DNA of 64,000 nt from Siphonodentalium dalli (taxonomy: Eukaryota; Mollusca; Scaphopoda; Gadilida; Siphonodentaliidae), in the NCBI GenBank assembly GCA_032622095.1, contig CP136063.1:182261956-182325955 (forward strand), in the 5' to 3' direction. How positions within the stretch are numbered: the stretch's first letter is position 1; each line of letters opens with the position of its first letter. The position numbers were made by a program, and so were the translations under genes. Below the pieces are notes generated by a model. That model was not told where the DNA came from. It saw nothing but the letters and a program-made list of their open reading frames with translations, and ran no database searches. Positions 1-12,870 of this stretch are shown piece by piece.

Positions 1-149
1 GAGTAATCCTGTCTTGGATGAATTCTATATCAAAACAAGAGTGGAAGGGGTTAAATAAACAATACCAAAATCCATACAGATGAAGAACATGCTAAGAAAA
101 ATCTAGGTAAGAAATATGAGGCTGTGATGTGTCCTAAACAAAAATTAAA

Positions 150-735
150 GGTCAAAATGCAAAAATTAAATTTTTTGTTTTTAAAGTTATGTCCCTGGCT
201 CTGCCTCTATTTGACCCAGTGACCCCATTTGAACAAATCTGAACCCCAGTCACCCAAGGTATCTATGTACCAAATATAAGCTAAATCGGCCAAATATTTT
301 TTTAGAAGAAGTCATTGTAAGAATTACTATGAGTTATGGCCCTAGTTTCTCAACTAATTGACCGGGTGACCTCATTTGAACAAATCTGAACACCAGTGAC
401 CCAATGACCCTCCATACCAAATATTAGCTAAATCGGCCCAATGGTTCTGAACAAGAAGTCGTTGTAAGAATTACTATGGAGGAATAGAGTTATGGCCCTG
501 GCTTCGCAACTATTTTACCCAGTGACCTCATTTGAACAAATCTGAATGAGAGTCACCTAGGGAACATCCACACCAAATATGAACCAATACGGTATGATGG
601 TTTCAGAGGAGAAGATGTTTTTAAAAAAGTTTGACGGACGGACAGACAGACGGACATACAGACGGACGGACGGACGACGGACGAGGAGTGATGACTATAG
701 CTCCACCGGAGACTTTGTCTCAGGTGAGCTAAAAA
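150..735 (+). repeat. Dispersed repeat (family R1), copy 1
   Basis: About three degenerate units of roughly 160 bp, each with a version of 'gttatgkccctggctctgc', 'tgaacaaatctgaa', 'ccaaatataagctaaatcggcc' and 'aagaattactatg'. They are followed by a gacgg-rich stretch (630-690) and the tail gtgatgactatagctccacc ... tctcaggtgagcta (690-732). The same order and tail recur at 43800-44196, so this is a dispersed element and not local sequence. No coding capacity is seen. The family name is unknown to me; similar sequences are common in mollusc genomes (recollection, not searched). Confidence 0.8.
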
Positions 736-1080
736 GTACCGTTATATTTTTGTATTTTGTCTTTTTCGCGGTGTTCCGATAATCTGAACATATTCAGGAA
801 AAGCCATTATGTCCTATGTGTATCAAACATTCAAAAACATATTTATTGCGAAACATGTTTAATACTGGTTGTATTATATATTGAAAATCGACTATAATCA
901 AGATGGTTAGTCATGTCGTTTTAGAAACACCAGCGCAGGCATCATTATATTTTGTATACTTCATCATATGTTCGTGACTGTTCATACACACACTGTTTTT
1001 TCTCAAATCGCTCAGATTAGCTAAACCCCGCGAAAATGACAACTTTAGAAAAATTAACGGTACTTGTCATCTATATATTT

Positions 1081-1270
1081 AAACGAGTAGGATCTGTCCG
1101 GATTTTTTCTAAGACCCCTAGACCGAGTTTAACCAAATTTGGTGTGGTGACTCGGAATACCCTTACAGATGTTATAACGGTGTTAGTTTGTCAAAATTTG
1201 AATTAAAAATAAATAAATCAAATTGGTTTTGTTATATTGAGCAAGGAGTTCAATCTAAAAAAATAAAATT
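1081..1270 (+). repeat. R1-associated repeat module
   Basis: Contains 'taaccaaatttggtg', 'gatgttataa.ggtgtta' and 'ggagttcaatctaaaaaa'. The same three words, in the same order, lie at 43605-43800 directly before the second R1 copy. In that copy the module is joined to R1; here it follows R1 after about 350 bp of unrecognised sequence. Confidence 0.6.
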
Positions 1271-2250
1271 TAAGCAATATATATAAATCAAAATGTTTCA
1301 ACGATCAAAATGTGCCGCCGCTGAGTAAAGGCTCTGTCTATATAAGATAAAAATGTGCGCGAAGTCCAACAAAGAGGCCACATGTCACACTGACGCTGAA
1401 TATAGGCGCCCGAATGGAGCCTGTTTCAGCTAGTTTAGTATAATAGAAGTTGCTCAAGTAGACAATCAAAAGTTGTATGGAATTTGTTACTTTACTTTTT
1501 ACTTTAAACATATTTTAATGTATTTAGAAAAAATATACATAGGGATCAGGGCACAAGTTACAAAACTTACAAACTTGCCCCTCTCCTAATACAATCATGG
1601 AACATACATAAAAATACATAGCAGATATAGCAAACTGTTTATAAAGAAGAGTGCAGAGTGTGTGTGCTGTGGATGTCGGATTTCCATCTGTATTCCAATC
1701 TCGGTTATGAAGAAAACGCTAGAACTCAGTGAGTTGAAAGATAAATAGCGAAATTTACCATACATGGGTTTGTTCAAAACGCTCTGTTTTAGCTATAAAA
1801 GATTGAGTAATGCGGAAAAGAGTAGTGTTCTTTTGATTTGATATACCTTTTACCCCATATAAGAAATGATTTGCTTCTAATGATTGAAAGCCATTAATAC
1901 TTAAATTTCGGTAAAAGTCAATTCTCTGATCTACAAATAAAGGGCAAACATGAAACATGGAATTTGTTAGATAATGGGCTGGTTATTTGAACTAAATGAG
2001 ATAATTTCCCAGTCATATGATGAGTGGTATCGGTTTTATGCGGTTTTAGACCAAATTTAGTGAAATTTGGGGGGCAAATAATGTTTTTTGCTGGTTTGGG
2101 GGTGGTGGGTTCCTGAAAGTGTCAGATGCAAAAAAAGGCGTACATTCCTGCAATATTTTTTTTACTACACCCCCATAGAAACGTAAGCACTTCCGTAGGA
2201 CAGAGTCCATCTTGTCATGGGGTATTTCCTCCAGCAGAATGAATTAGACC
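1271..2250. other. No recognised feature
   Basis: AT-rich sequence with only short chance open frames (60-67 codons) lacking recognisable motifs. I see no gene, RNA or clear element boundary. Confidence 0.6.
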
Positions 2251-2251
2251 G

Positions 2252-2452
2252 TGAGATACCATATGACCACCCTCCCTCCGTGAGATACCATATGACCACC
2301 CTCCCTCCGAGAGATACCATATGACCACCCTCCCTCCGTGAGATACCATATGACCACCCTCCCTCCGTGAGATACCATATGACCACCCTCCCTCCGTGAG
2401 ATACCATATGACCACCCTCCCTCCGTGAGATACCATATGACCACCCTCCCTC
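2252..2452. repeat. 29-bp minisatellite, about 7 copies
   Basis: Unit reads tgagataccatatgaccacc followed by ctccctccg. Six full copies start at 2252, 2281, 2310, 2339, 2368 and 2397, then a partial copy from 2426. Copies are almost identical (one ccgag for ccgtg). Because 29 is not a multiple of 3 and the unit lacks stops on the minus strand, all three minus frames are open through it; these frames are artefacts of the repeat. Confidence 0.95.
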
Positions 2453-4289
2453 TATTGCGGATTTTTGCCGACTATGTTTATCCGATAGACGGATGTATTT
2501 CACACAATGTTCTGCTTATTTGCCACTCGGGCGTGGGGGCTTTTTCATTTTATAGAGATTTTCAACAAACTATTGTGATATTTTGCGATACAATCCTTAT
2601 TAGGGGGGGGGGGAAATATTTATCTCAAAATTAATACTAAAACTATATGTATCTTTTCAAACTCAGTTTCATTAGAATTGTATATAATAAGTTTTTACGT
2701 CCGATAGCGTTACATGGGCACCTGACTTGATATTTTTCTTAAAGTGACACCGATTATATTATTTTTTATTTATTTGGAAGATCTATCTGAAAAAGTACAG
2801 TGCGTGAACTTACGCATGCATAACGTAATTAAACTATGAACAATACCGATGTGTTCATGATTTTCCACGAGAACATATGCCAGGGCAGTTTTCTATAACA
2901 TTCCACGAGCACATAGATGTACCTATGTAGTTAATGGTCACATGTTTCGAGGCCATTGAATCCAAGATGGCCGTCAAAATTGAATATCTGACCTGGTAAA
3001 TTATAATTCGCAATTACTGAAGGAGTTTATGAGATATTAAGTAATGCGATATGTCATTATATTGATAATTGAGTCAGTTGATTGAGTACTCCTTTTTTAT
3101 AGGTATGAATATATTTCATATATTAAAAATGGCCGCCAAAATTACCAACGAAGGTGGAAAATATGACGCCTTTTCACTAATTTCTTCTATATCTGTTTCT
3201 GCTGTTTGTAACTGGTCGAGAATTGTCACTTTATTTTTTACATTAACTGAGCATTATGGCAATGAAATTATAAATTATGTGGGTCCTATCCTAGACCTTT
3301 TCGCGATCCCTCAAAATATAGATTTTACAGAACGCGGTATAACATTTCACCAAACAATCACAATTGGGTTTATAGTCATATTTCAACAAGGAGTGAGCAG
3401 AAATGTGACTGCATGTGAGGCATACCACTACCCATCGATATTCCAACTCATAGGAACAAAAGTTGTTACTTTGGCTCAAAATGGCAACCAAAATGGCCGC
3501 TAATATATGGAAAATGATAGATATTAATTGCCCCAGTGTGCCATGCAATCGCTTACCAGTTGTGGTTGATGAATACAATTGGATATTCTGCCTTCTATAC
3601 ATTAAAAACTAAAATGTTTGATGCACTTTGGTGGTTAATTGTTACTATTGTAACAAAGACGTTACTTGGAATATTGGATGCTACTCTCACAAACGTGACA
3701 TAAATATCGGCAAAACATCTCTTCTCAGGTTTGAACCATTTTTTTCTTCAAGTAAAATGTAACTATCTCTGGTACGTAAGGTGTTTATTGTTTTGATCTA
3801 TGTTAAATGTGTCACACTAAGGTGATTAATGACCAAATTACTCAATATTGTTTCCAAAATGGCAATTAAATTGGGTAAAGGGTTGATGTTCACATATATC
3901 CAGAACATAATGCTCTGATGTTCCGAAAAGTTAGCAAAGTGTGGCTCACTTAACTGACTGACAACTAAATATTATATTCTGGTTGTCACAGTACATTATG
4001 AGGCAAGGACATTTAATTTTAAATTATGCAGTGTGGAATTGTGACGAAAAAGTCTTTTGGGATTCTGGTATGTTTTAAAAAAAATAAATTGGCAGAACTT
4101 TGAAGCGAAACTGAGAGGGACCATAATCTGTGGCTTCGCTAACACATTAACATAACAATTTATCAACTATTGTCAGGAAAGTCGTTTAGCATTTGCTCCA
4201 TTATGTATAAACGCCATCAAGAAGGACTCCCTGACGTGACCTCTCTATCGATTAACATATCTGAGTTATTGTGGAAAGCGATAGCAACC
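2453..4289. other. Unclassified AT-rich sequence with recurring 'aaatggccgccaaaat' words
   Basis: A poly-G run lies at about 2603-2613. The word 'a.atggc.g.caaaatt' recurs at about 2968, 3128, 3478 and 3858, suggesting an old, strongly diverged tandem or dispersed repeat. An open frame at 3069-3503 runs through two of these words and has no recognisable domain, so I do not call it a gene. Confidence 0.4.
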
Positions 4290-6320
4290 CTGGGTACACA
4301 TGTACAACCCACCATGCAGGACGATGCAGTCACTACATATATAAATAAACACCACACAGCTGATAATATAGTCGCTAGCTTTATACACATACACCTCACC
4401 CATCACCGTTCAGTCATAATTGTGTTTACCCATGCACACCACACATGACCATACATCTATCAGTAACAATACAGGTACACCAGGTATACGTCCTACACTT
4501 GACCCATGACCATACCGTCACTACATGTATACATGTTCACAACATTCATGATCATACGGTCAATCATCGTATACCTATTGACCTCACCATTGGCCATACG
4601 GTTACTCCATGTGTAACTGTTTCCCCACACCCATGGCCAAATAGGCACTCAAATCGATATATTGTGACGGTATATGAACCCATTTTAGGTCGGTGACCTA
4701 ATATGAAATCAATATTAGGTGCTTATCCACCATCTTGCTTTTTCAGTAAAGACATGGTATCATGTACCAAAACCTGCATATATTTGAGGAATTCTAAAGA
4801 CTCATAAATTAACCATCAAACTCTACAAGTTGTCCTACTTCTGGTATTTAGCCATTGGCTCAATGCGTTGACGTTCAACGCCCATGAGGTGCGTCACTGT
4901 GAAGTTACATAAGTAATAATTGCCATAGACGGCACATTTATCTTACCAAATTAGGTCGGATATGGTGTCATGTGAGGCTCAGCGAGATCAATATTAGGCT
5001 CGGCCTACGGCCTCGCCTAATATTGATCTCACATCGCCGCACATGACACCATATCCGACAACTAAGCGTCCCGTGACTTATAATATACCCCACCCATGAC
5101 AATAGAGTCACCCAGGTATAATATGCACCTCAACAATGGCCATATAATCACTCGCTTTATGCATATACCCCTCACCCATGACCATGCATACAACAACACT
5201 TGTGTATATCCATACACCCCACACAGCCACGAGTCAACATACAGGTACACCAGGTAAACTCTTACACCTGACCCATGACCATATAGTCACTCCCTGTATA
5301 CCTATTCGCCACATTCATGGCCATATAGAGTCTCTACAGTACTGGTACACTTATTCACCTCACCATTGGCCATACGGTCACTCCCTGTAAATCTACTCGC
5401 CATGCCCGTGATAAACATATACACCTCACCCATTGCCACGGAGTCACTATATACAGGTATACATATGCACACCACCAATGGTCATATAGCCACACCAGCT
5501 ATACACATACCCCTCATCCATGACTATACAGCCCAATTGTGTATACCCTAACACATAACACATAAACATACAGCTATGAGTCACCATACATGTGCGCTTG
5601 GTATACTCATACAGCTGACCATTGCAATATAGTCACTCCATGTATACCCATGCATTCACCACATTGTGATCACACAGTGACTCCCTGTACACAAATTCAT
5701 CTCACCAATGGCCACACAGTCACTCCCTGCATATATATTCGCCATACTCGTGACCATAATCCACTCGATATATGCATATACACCCCACTCATGACCATAG
5801 CTCCAGTGATACAAATACATACCACCAATGACCATACGGTCCTTCCAGATGTACCAATACTTCGCACACAGGCCAATCATACCTTTCAGACATGTATATA
5901 CTCCCCACACTTGACAACTAAGCCACTCGCTTTACACACATACATGCACGGCATCCATGATTATACAGCTACTCCCTGTAGACCTATATATCCAATAATG
6001 ACAATGTACATCCAAGACACATATAGATATACATCCCAGCCATTACCACAAGAGCACTCCCAATATACCCATATACACTCGCCAACGACCACCCAGCTAT
6101 ACTCCAGGCATGATAATACATGACCGCACTGCCATTCCATGTACACCTATACACATAGCCATTCAACCACTCCCTGTTGATCCATATACCCCACCCGTGA
6201 TCACACAGACAAAACAATTGTACATATACACCCACCTGTGACAATACAGCTATACACCTGAACATCCCACCATGACCATACAGCCACTCCATATATACAT
6301 AAACAACACAGAGATGACCA
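4290..6320. repeat. Degenerate minisatellite, about 42-bp period
   Basis: About forty diverged copies of a unit like 'cacccatgaccatacagtca' + 'ctccctgtatacctattcgc'. Recurring words are ccatgaccata, gtcactccctgtat and acacatacacc. The array is interrupted at about 4690-5060 by unrelated sequence containing a long hairpin. The many overlapping short open frames on both strands (rich in His, Thr and Tyr codons) follow from the repeat and are not genes. Confidence 0.85.
4955..5059. repeat. Long hairpin P1 with same-orientation CGAG words
   Basis: The 20-bp outer arms are perfectly complementary (gtcggatatggtgtcatgtg and its complement), as is the 13-bp inner stretch atcaatattaggc. Near the centre the left arm reads aggCTCGgcc and the right arm ggcCTCGcct: the flanks are inverted but CTCG keeps one orientation. 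A second disturbed block (4975-4986 against 5028-5039) occupies a symmetric position. The hairpin sits inside sequence that interrupts the 42-bp array, so it is probably part of an inserted foldback element. Confidence 0.8.
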
Positions 6321-7621
6321 TGTAGCTGCTCTCGCTATCACCCCGTGTACGTGATATCGCCAAACCCGAGGGTATCACCAAACCAGACCATGCGGTTTTG
6401 ATAAATGAACATATCTTCCCTCAGATGAATCGATATATCTCCCAGTTAAATGGTGATATCCACTATTCAAAACATAATTTCACAAAGCGGAATGTTCCCT
6501 CAATGAGATAGCGACAAAAGCTTGCTCTCCCCCGATAAATTGAATAGAAATTCCGGCTCATTTACGATTTTATCATAAATAGTAGACACTTTTTGACGTT
6601 AGGTAGTTCGTTTGAAACATAATTATCAGCAATAGATGGCGGATAATGCGTGCGACTCACTTACCCTTAAGTGAGTCAGCACTTGTCCTCCAATCCCATT
6701 GTCTGTATAAACAAATGTATGTGTTATATAATTATCATGTGTTATCTAAATTTGACAAATACATATGGTTAAACTAAATTTTGGTACATTTCCAGCAGTT
6801 GGAAATTTCATGATGGACACAACATTAGTTGGACATTAATTTGACACCATATATAGGTTGGAATGTTCTCATTGTTTGATTAAAGTTGGTAATTTTCCAA
6901 TCTTAGGGTGTGTCAGGTTGGATATTTCCAAGGGGTGGAAATGGAATTCTGCGAACATGTGAGTTTGATTCAGGGGGGGGGGGGTGCAGTTGGCCGGAAA
7001 TCTGGAGCACTCCCATGGGAAACCTCTAGCCACGTCCCTAGAACTTGTACGTGTGGGTACTTAATCAATAAATTTACTGACAGTTCCACTATATAGTCCT
7101 GAGTTTTTACATTTGTGTTTGTGCGATTGGGAGATGCAGCTCACGTGCGATCACAAGACCACAACATTATAGCTTCATAAGCAAAGCTTTATTTTCTAAC
7201 TATTGTGCAGCACGTTGCCCAAAAAATGCCTGTGTTTCTGTACAATAGACTATTGTGCAAAACGACATAATTCAACGAAACAAAACATTTTAAATATGAA
7301 CTTGCTATAAGACTAGATAGTACATACGTGTATCTGATAATCCGTCGATATCATATACTCCTACTATTTCTTGAATAAGAAGGAACATATAATAACGAAC
7401 AAAGCAGAAGACATATCCATGCAACTAGTGATCAGCAACTTAAACAACTAGGCGTACAGAGACTGACGAGTGGGATGTCCAACTAAATAGTCTCTACTTT
7501 CAGATTCTGAATACACCCATGCCCATGCAGTAATGTCAAAATATGTTGCAAACATAACCGCCTTTCCGTTGCAATATAGTGGGATTTCCGACAATGTTGT
7601 ATATGTGTTAAATATACGATA
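6321..7621. other. Unclassified; small palindrome and possible transposon end
   Basis: A short palindrome (gactcacttaccc / taagtgagtc) lies at about 6656-6678. The following words 'agcacttgtcctccaatccc' recur inverted at about 45620-45650, so part of this is a dispersed repeat. A poly-G run at about 6976-6985 is followed at about 7033 by ccacgtccct, the same word that ends the hAT-like element at 20391. I could not find the matching left end. Confidence 0.35.
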
Positions 7622-7754
7622 ATAGCATAGTGTGTTTTGATATGTGTGTTATCTCAACGAGTTAGAAGTATGATTTTTCGCGAGGCTCTGTCGAGCGAAA
7701 AATCATACTTCTAACGAGTTGAGATAACACACATCTCAAAACACACTATGCTAT
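7622..7754. repeat. Long hairpin P2 with same-orientation CGAG words
   Basis: Arms of about 60 bp are nearly perfect inverted repeats (atagcatagtgtgtttt ... aaaacacactatgctat). At two symmetric positions complementarity breaks in the same way. The left arm reads tcaACGAGTtag and the right arm ctaACGAGTtga; at the centre cgCGAGgct faces tgtCGAGcg. CGAG therefore points the same way in both arms. No coding sequence and no clear target duplication are seen. Confidence 0.85.
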
Positions 7755-10324
7755 TGTTGTATTTATCTTATGCCAACTGATACTATCATTTTTGGTCAAA
7801 TTAAGCCTCATTTATGACAGTTTTCAGACAAAAACAACCTACATTTTGGTCATTTCGAAGAGCAATTCCCGTTAAGCATGAATACGCAGTTACAGTACAT
7901 GTGGTGAGGTCGCGAATTTATGGAACATTGGGGTGATTTGTCAGCAAGAAACAAGATATAATTCCTGATTTAATATGAATCCATGTACATAAATCGGAAC
8001 AGTGAAATTCTTTCAATAACATATAAATGTTCTCAGACAAAAAGCAAAGATATTCAAACTGTTACAGTTCAGAATTCGTTAGATTGAAAATAACCATGCA
8101 AGTTCTGAGAAAAGTGTACATCGTACATTTTGCAAATTTTGTGGGGTGCAAGCTGTCTAAAATGACGGGAACAGAATAGTGAAAGCTTAAAATCTAGTCC
8201 TATTAGGGGTCATGTTATCATGTTTCATTGAATGTGTAGCTACATTACTATTTTATTCCACTTGTATGCATTAATTTATTCGTTTAAACCATTCGAATCG
8301 CTGAAGTAAATGTGACCCAATTTCGAGGCGAGAGCTTTTTGTTGATACGTCGCTAAGGCAAGCATGACGTCACGAGGCGAAAGGTCACGCTGCGCATAGT
8401 CCGTTTCTTGAAATGATAATACACATATGTAAGATATCACGAGAATTTAATACACAGTATAACATCACACCGGTATAAGATAACATGACATTTGAAGACT
8501 GAAGAGGGAATATTTTTTCGAGAAAATTGTTTTCTGTAGTGATCAAATGCCGTTTTTATCTATAAAAAAAGAGTCCTTCGCTCAAATGGAGCCCGCTTGC
8601 TATCGCCAGTGTACATATACAATTTATACTTACGTTTATAGATGTGGGGAAACCGTCTATCCGGTATGAAAACGTCCTTTTATGGTGTTGTTTTTATCCT
8701 TCCGATTATGAGTCAATATCAATTTTGGTCAAAATTACAGATATGCCACATGGCATTTTTTTAGTTCCGATAATGGGGAAAGTTGTTATCATTTCGAGAT
8801 ATATAGCTATTGAACTGGAAGAAACGACTGAAGTTCGAGCTTAAACATCCAGCACTGATATTATATGATGCTATGAATGGTGGATGTCTGGAAATTATGT
8901 CTCTTCTGTAACAGTATTGTCAGCTGGTATATCATTTTTCAGAATAGAGATATTGGAGTACTTTTTGATCCGAATTGAGTATTGACCGGTAATGCATAGA
9001 TCGAGAAAACATGTACCCTTTGTATAGCTGGTTTTCAATGGGGCCACAATGGAACACATTTTTCTCAGAAAAATTTAATTTCAACACAACATTAAACTTG
9101 ATTAAATCAAGATAATCAAATGTCACACACTTTCTAACATAATATTGAATTGGACACTCCTTGTCCACCAAATATTGAACAAAACTGGAATTGAAATATA
9201 TAACGTTTCATTTCTAGATGAAAAAATAATATGTGTTACACGACGGACTTCAGCGCAACACGAAAGACACATATTTGCTACGGGGTGGACAATATCTGAT
9301 AAATTTCTGTATAAAAGCCATGTCGAAATCCAGAGTTACGAAATATGCTAACAAGATGATAAATCATGTTATTCATAAAGAAAATACAGCGACGAACTAC
9401 ACAATCAGGATATCTGACGTTTGGTATACGATGTAGGAATAGGCTTTGTTACAGTAAGGACCACAACGTTACACAACTGACACAGTCATATGCGAAATGT
9501 CATTTGTATACATATAGGTATCATAATCATGTACTGGCATCAGTGCAAATTCAATATTATGGCGATTCACGCGAGAATTCATGTCCCAAATACTTAATGA
9601 TGTTTTCTGACGCGTATTTCTATATCAATATATGATGTGCGTTACAGTAAAGATTACACGATTGACAAAATAAGGCGCATAGCATATATACAGGCTATTA
9701 TATAAAACGAGGTTCAATTTGTGGAATTTCTTTTCATAATAAATGCCCCACTGTTTTTTACACATTTAGTACACATATGGTATAACGAACATTGTTAACT
9801 GAATACCATCGTGTCTTGTGCTATAATAAATAAATTGTCGTTACACGATAGACATTGGTTATAGTCGGGTGAACACTCTATACCTTGCTTTATCAGATGA
9901 AATAATATGAACGTACACTAACATTCGTTTGTGCTTAAATATAATACAACTATGTGGCGAAGAGGTGCCCGCGTACTGGACAATATGTAAGGATAAAGAA
10001 TATTGTGTGTAGGTTAAACTATTGTCTCGTTTAGCTTTGTGCTCGGTTGAGATAAATTAAAACAAGTGCATGTCCGTGTTTCATAAATATAAGTACATGT
10101 TCCTGGTTTTAGATTAGCTATCCCGGTGCACGTTGCTCGAATTCATCATTCCACCTTCATTATATTCACAGGTCCAGAACAAAAATTGACCACAAGTTTT
10201 GTTCTGGGGATCTGTGATTATATTCACATATAAAAATAAGTATATTAGTGAGGTGAAGTAATGATAACTTTTAAAACAGTTTACTCATTGCCGAGTCCCA
10301 CGCACATTCCCCAACAGCGAAATG
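7755..10324. other. Unclassified; contains left half of a 26-bp inverted pair
   Basis: No gene is recognised. The segment 8710-8735 (gagtcaatatcaattttggt...) is an exact reverse complement of 13726-13751, about 5 kb away. Between 9230 and 9850 the words 'gttacacga' and 'gttacagtaa' recur, matching the 'cgtgtaac' words of the tandem repeats at 11800-12870, so this stretch may be a diverged part of that array. Open frames of 66-89 codons show no recognisable motif. Confidence 0.4.
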
Positions 10325-11452
10325 TGAATGAGACCCCTCGATCAGTTGTGGATCTGGAATAAACGAGATCACTTCATCATAATTCTACCAAGAAATGTCA
10401 TTACATTTTTTCGGCCAGCAAAAGCAGTTAGAATATTTAACGCCAACATGCTTCATGCATTTAACAAGCAATTCACGCTCAGACATTTCTTCTACAATAC
10501 CAGGGTATATGGATTTCTGATACTCAACCAGTACGTACTTATTCACACCAGGTATCATGCTATCTGTCGTTCCATTCGTACAACACTCACTTATCGGACC
10601 TACCTCTACAACCACGCCTCTACCTTTCTCAGCCTTCATCTCCTCACACTACATCCACATCCTGCGCGCCGCATTCATTAACCACGCTACCACCTTGCTC
10701 AACCACTGCCTTCTTACATATCTGCTCGCCCCGTATTTCCGCGGCAACCTCTACATGTGAACATTGGTGCATGCTCGACTCATAATTCTTGCAATAATCG
10801 TGTTCAACCCAGCTTCCATCAACTATGTCCTCATCAACAACAGTCACATCGACGCGCACACCACTCTGCTCACAACTTTCACTGCCCACGCTACCTTGCT
10901 CGACCTCCACCTCCTCACATATCTCCTCACCACCCACAACCACTTCCGCTGCAACATCAAACTCAAACGCGCTAATCTCGCTACAAACTGGATCTGCCTC
11001 CGCAATCGTGCATATCTCCTCACCCTCAACGACCACATATCGCTCGACTCACAACATGCATTAACCACGCTACCACATTCCTCAACCACTATCTCCTCAC
11101 ATATCTCCTCACATATCTCCAGATCCCTCACAGCCACATCTACCAGCACACCACTCGACTCACAACATTCATTAACCACGCTACCTCGTTCCTCAACCTC
11201 CATCTTCTCACCCTCAATCCCCACATCTACCAACACACCGCTCGACTCACAACATTCATTAACCACGCTATCACATTGCTCAACCTCTTCGCGTATCTCC
11301 TCACCCCTTGCAATCCTACTTCCATCACATATGCCCTCACCTCTCATATTACTTGTACTCTTTGCACACCGTTTCACATTCCTCAGAGCCACAATACGCT
11401 TTTCGAATTTCTTTGCAACTTGCACAACTACATTCAATGACAAACCCGCCAA
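10325..11452 (-). pseudogene. Decayed Cys/Glu-rich repeat protein with C-terminal basic module
   Basis: On the minus strand, three open frames join into one broken coding region. The first (11452 downward) holds about three repeats of some 30 residues around SVVNECCESSGVLVDV and EEICEE. Near 11040 the repeat continues in another frame (EGEEICTIAEADPVC...). A second shift near 10640 leads to 10639-10385, ending in a module with YVLVEYQ, YPGIVEE, VKCM and CFCWP. I have seen similar short modules at the C-termini of uncharacterised invertebrate proteins (recollection). An in-frame TAG at 10382-10384 follows DISW, after which the frame stays open (YDEVISFIPDP). Two frameshifts plus a stop suggest a pseudogene; assembly indels could mimic the shifts. 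Function is unknown. Confidence 0.45.
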
Positions 11453-11799
11453 AATCCTATGAAATTATGTCGTGGATTTTGAATTGACTCAACTCGGATG
11501 TAAATGGCAATAGTGTATTGTTTCTGTGACAGTTTTGTCATCGAATCTTCAAAATAAATATAATATATTCAGACTAATACCTCACACGCGTACTGTGATA
11601 CATATAGTTGTCCTTCGTGTAACGTATTTTACGTAACAGCTGTCCTTTACAGGTGTCCTTTACACTGCCTATGACCTAACTTGAATCACCTTTATTGGCA
11701 CTGTACTGTGTAAACATATATATTGTTGATCAGTTATGTCTTTGCTACATCGTGACACAATTCATTACTATATGGGACAATATGTTGTAACACTTTACA

Positions 11800-12870
11800 A
11801 GAACATGTCCTTCCAATAACAATGGCTGTATTTTTGTAACAACCACTCAAGTTGCGTTCGATCGTGCACACAATGAACACACACGACTAATATAACTAAC
11901 GAAAAGCATTATAATATATATTTAGTTCCTATTGTCGTAGTTCGGAAGCCTTCCCTGAAACAAAATATCGACATAACATACACGAACATACTTAACCTAA
12001 CAACAATATCTTTCGTGTAACAATAAAGCCAAAACCTCAACGCTAGAAAACGTAATATTTTTAAAATCAGAGAACTATTGCTAGTGAATGATAAATAAAG
12101 TATTGCTCAATCATTGGCACATCATGTGATACATTTCCCGGCACACTGGAAACTTTAAGCCATCAGAAAACTCAGGCAGATCGTACACATGGCATTGGAT
12201 GTATTTAATGTAACGGGCACATGCTTTCAGAAGAGCGTACATGATATCGTGAAGGAATTGGCACGCGTGATTATTATAACTTATCGAACTCATTATAATA
12301 CATTTTACCCCATGGCCATATTGTTTAAAAGACGTCCCCCTAACGCATAATCAACCCACAACGTATCAATATCCTTACTATAACATACATATATCCCTCG
12401 TGTAACACTAATTTCCCAAATTTAACACTAGAAAGGTTACTATTATCCAAACCAGAAAAATAGTTCGAGTTGAAAGACAAACATAACCAATTAAATATTA
12501 TGTATATCGTGTGATATATTTCCGCGGCAAAGAAAAGAGAAAAAAATATTAAATGCCACAGGCATGTCCTCTGGATAACAATTGTTGTATTTACTGTAAC
12601 GGCCACTCGATTTGAGTTAGATCGTACACGGAATCATGTTGCAACCGAAGGAATAACTAATAAAAAGTAACAGTCTCGTTATAATTGATGTTTTCTCCCG
12701 GCTATCATTGTTTCATAACAATCACATGAAATGCAAAATCGACTTACCACATAAGAACATCTTTAGTGTAACATAAACATATCTTTCATGTAACGAAAAT
12801 TCAAAACATCGACGCACGAAAATGATAATATTTTCCAAATCAAACACATTTTGTAATCTGAAAGAAGAAC
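11800..12870. repeat. Degenerate tandem repeat, about 378-bp period
   Basis: Three diverged copies are marked by 'cgtgtaaca' at about 12018, 12399 and 12773. Each is followed by 'caacgctagaaaacg', 'aacactagaaagg' or 'gacgcacgaaaatg'. The second marker, 'aacaatggctgtatt..tgtaac' then 'tcgatcgt', recurs near 11818, 12190 and 12577. A possible earlier copy begins near 11616 (cttcgtgtaacgt). Open frames inside are short and inconsistent between copies. Confidence 0.6.

Noticed and set aside
2165-2503. 112-residue repetitive protein on the minus strand
   Set aside because: All three minus frames are open across the 29-bp minisatellite; it is a by-product of the repeat.
3069-3503. 144-residue plus-strand protein
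   Set aside because: Runs through recurring 'aatggccgccaaaat' words, no recognisable domain, and an overlapping minus frame is also open.
5590-6123. 177-residue His/Thr-rich protein
   Set aside because: Lies wholly in the degenerate 42-bp satellite; the opposite strand is equally open.
10764-11462. 232-residue plus-strand protein rich in Ser/Thr/Leu
   Set aside because: It is the complement of the Cys/Glu-rich repeats; the minus-strand reading has the cysteine pattern and a recognisable C-terminal module.
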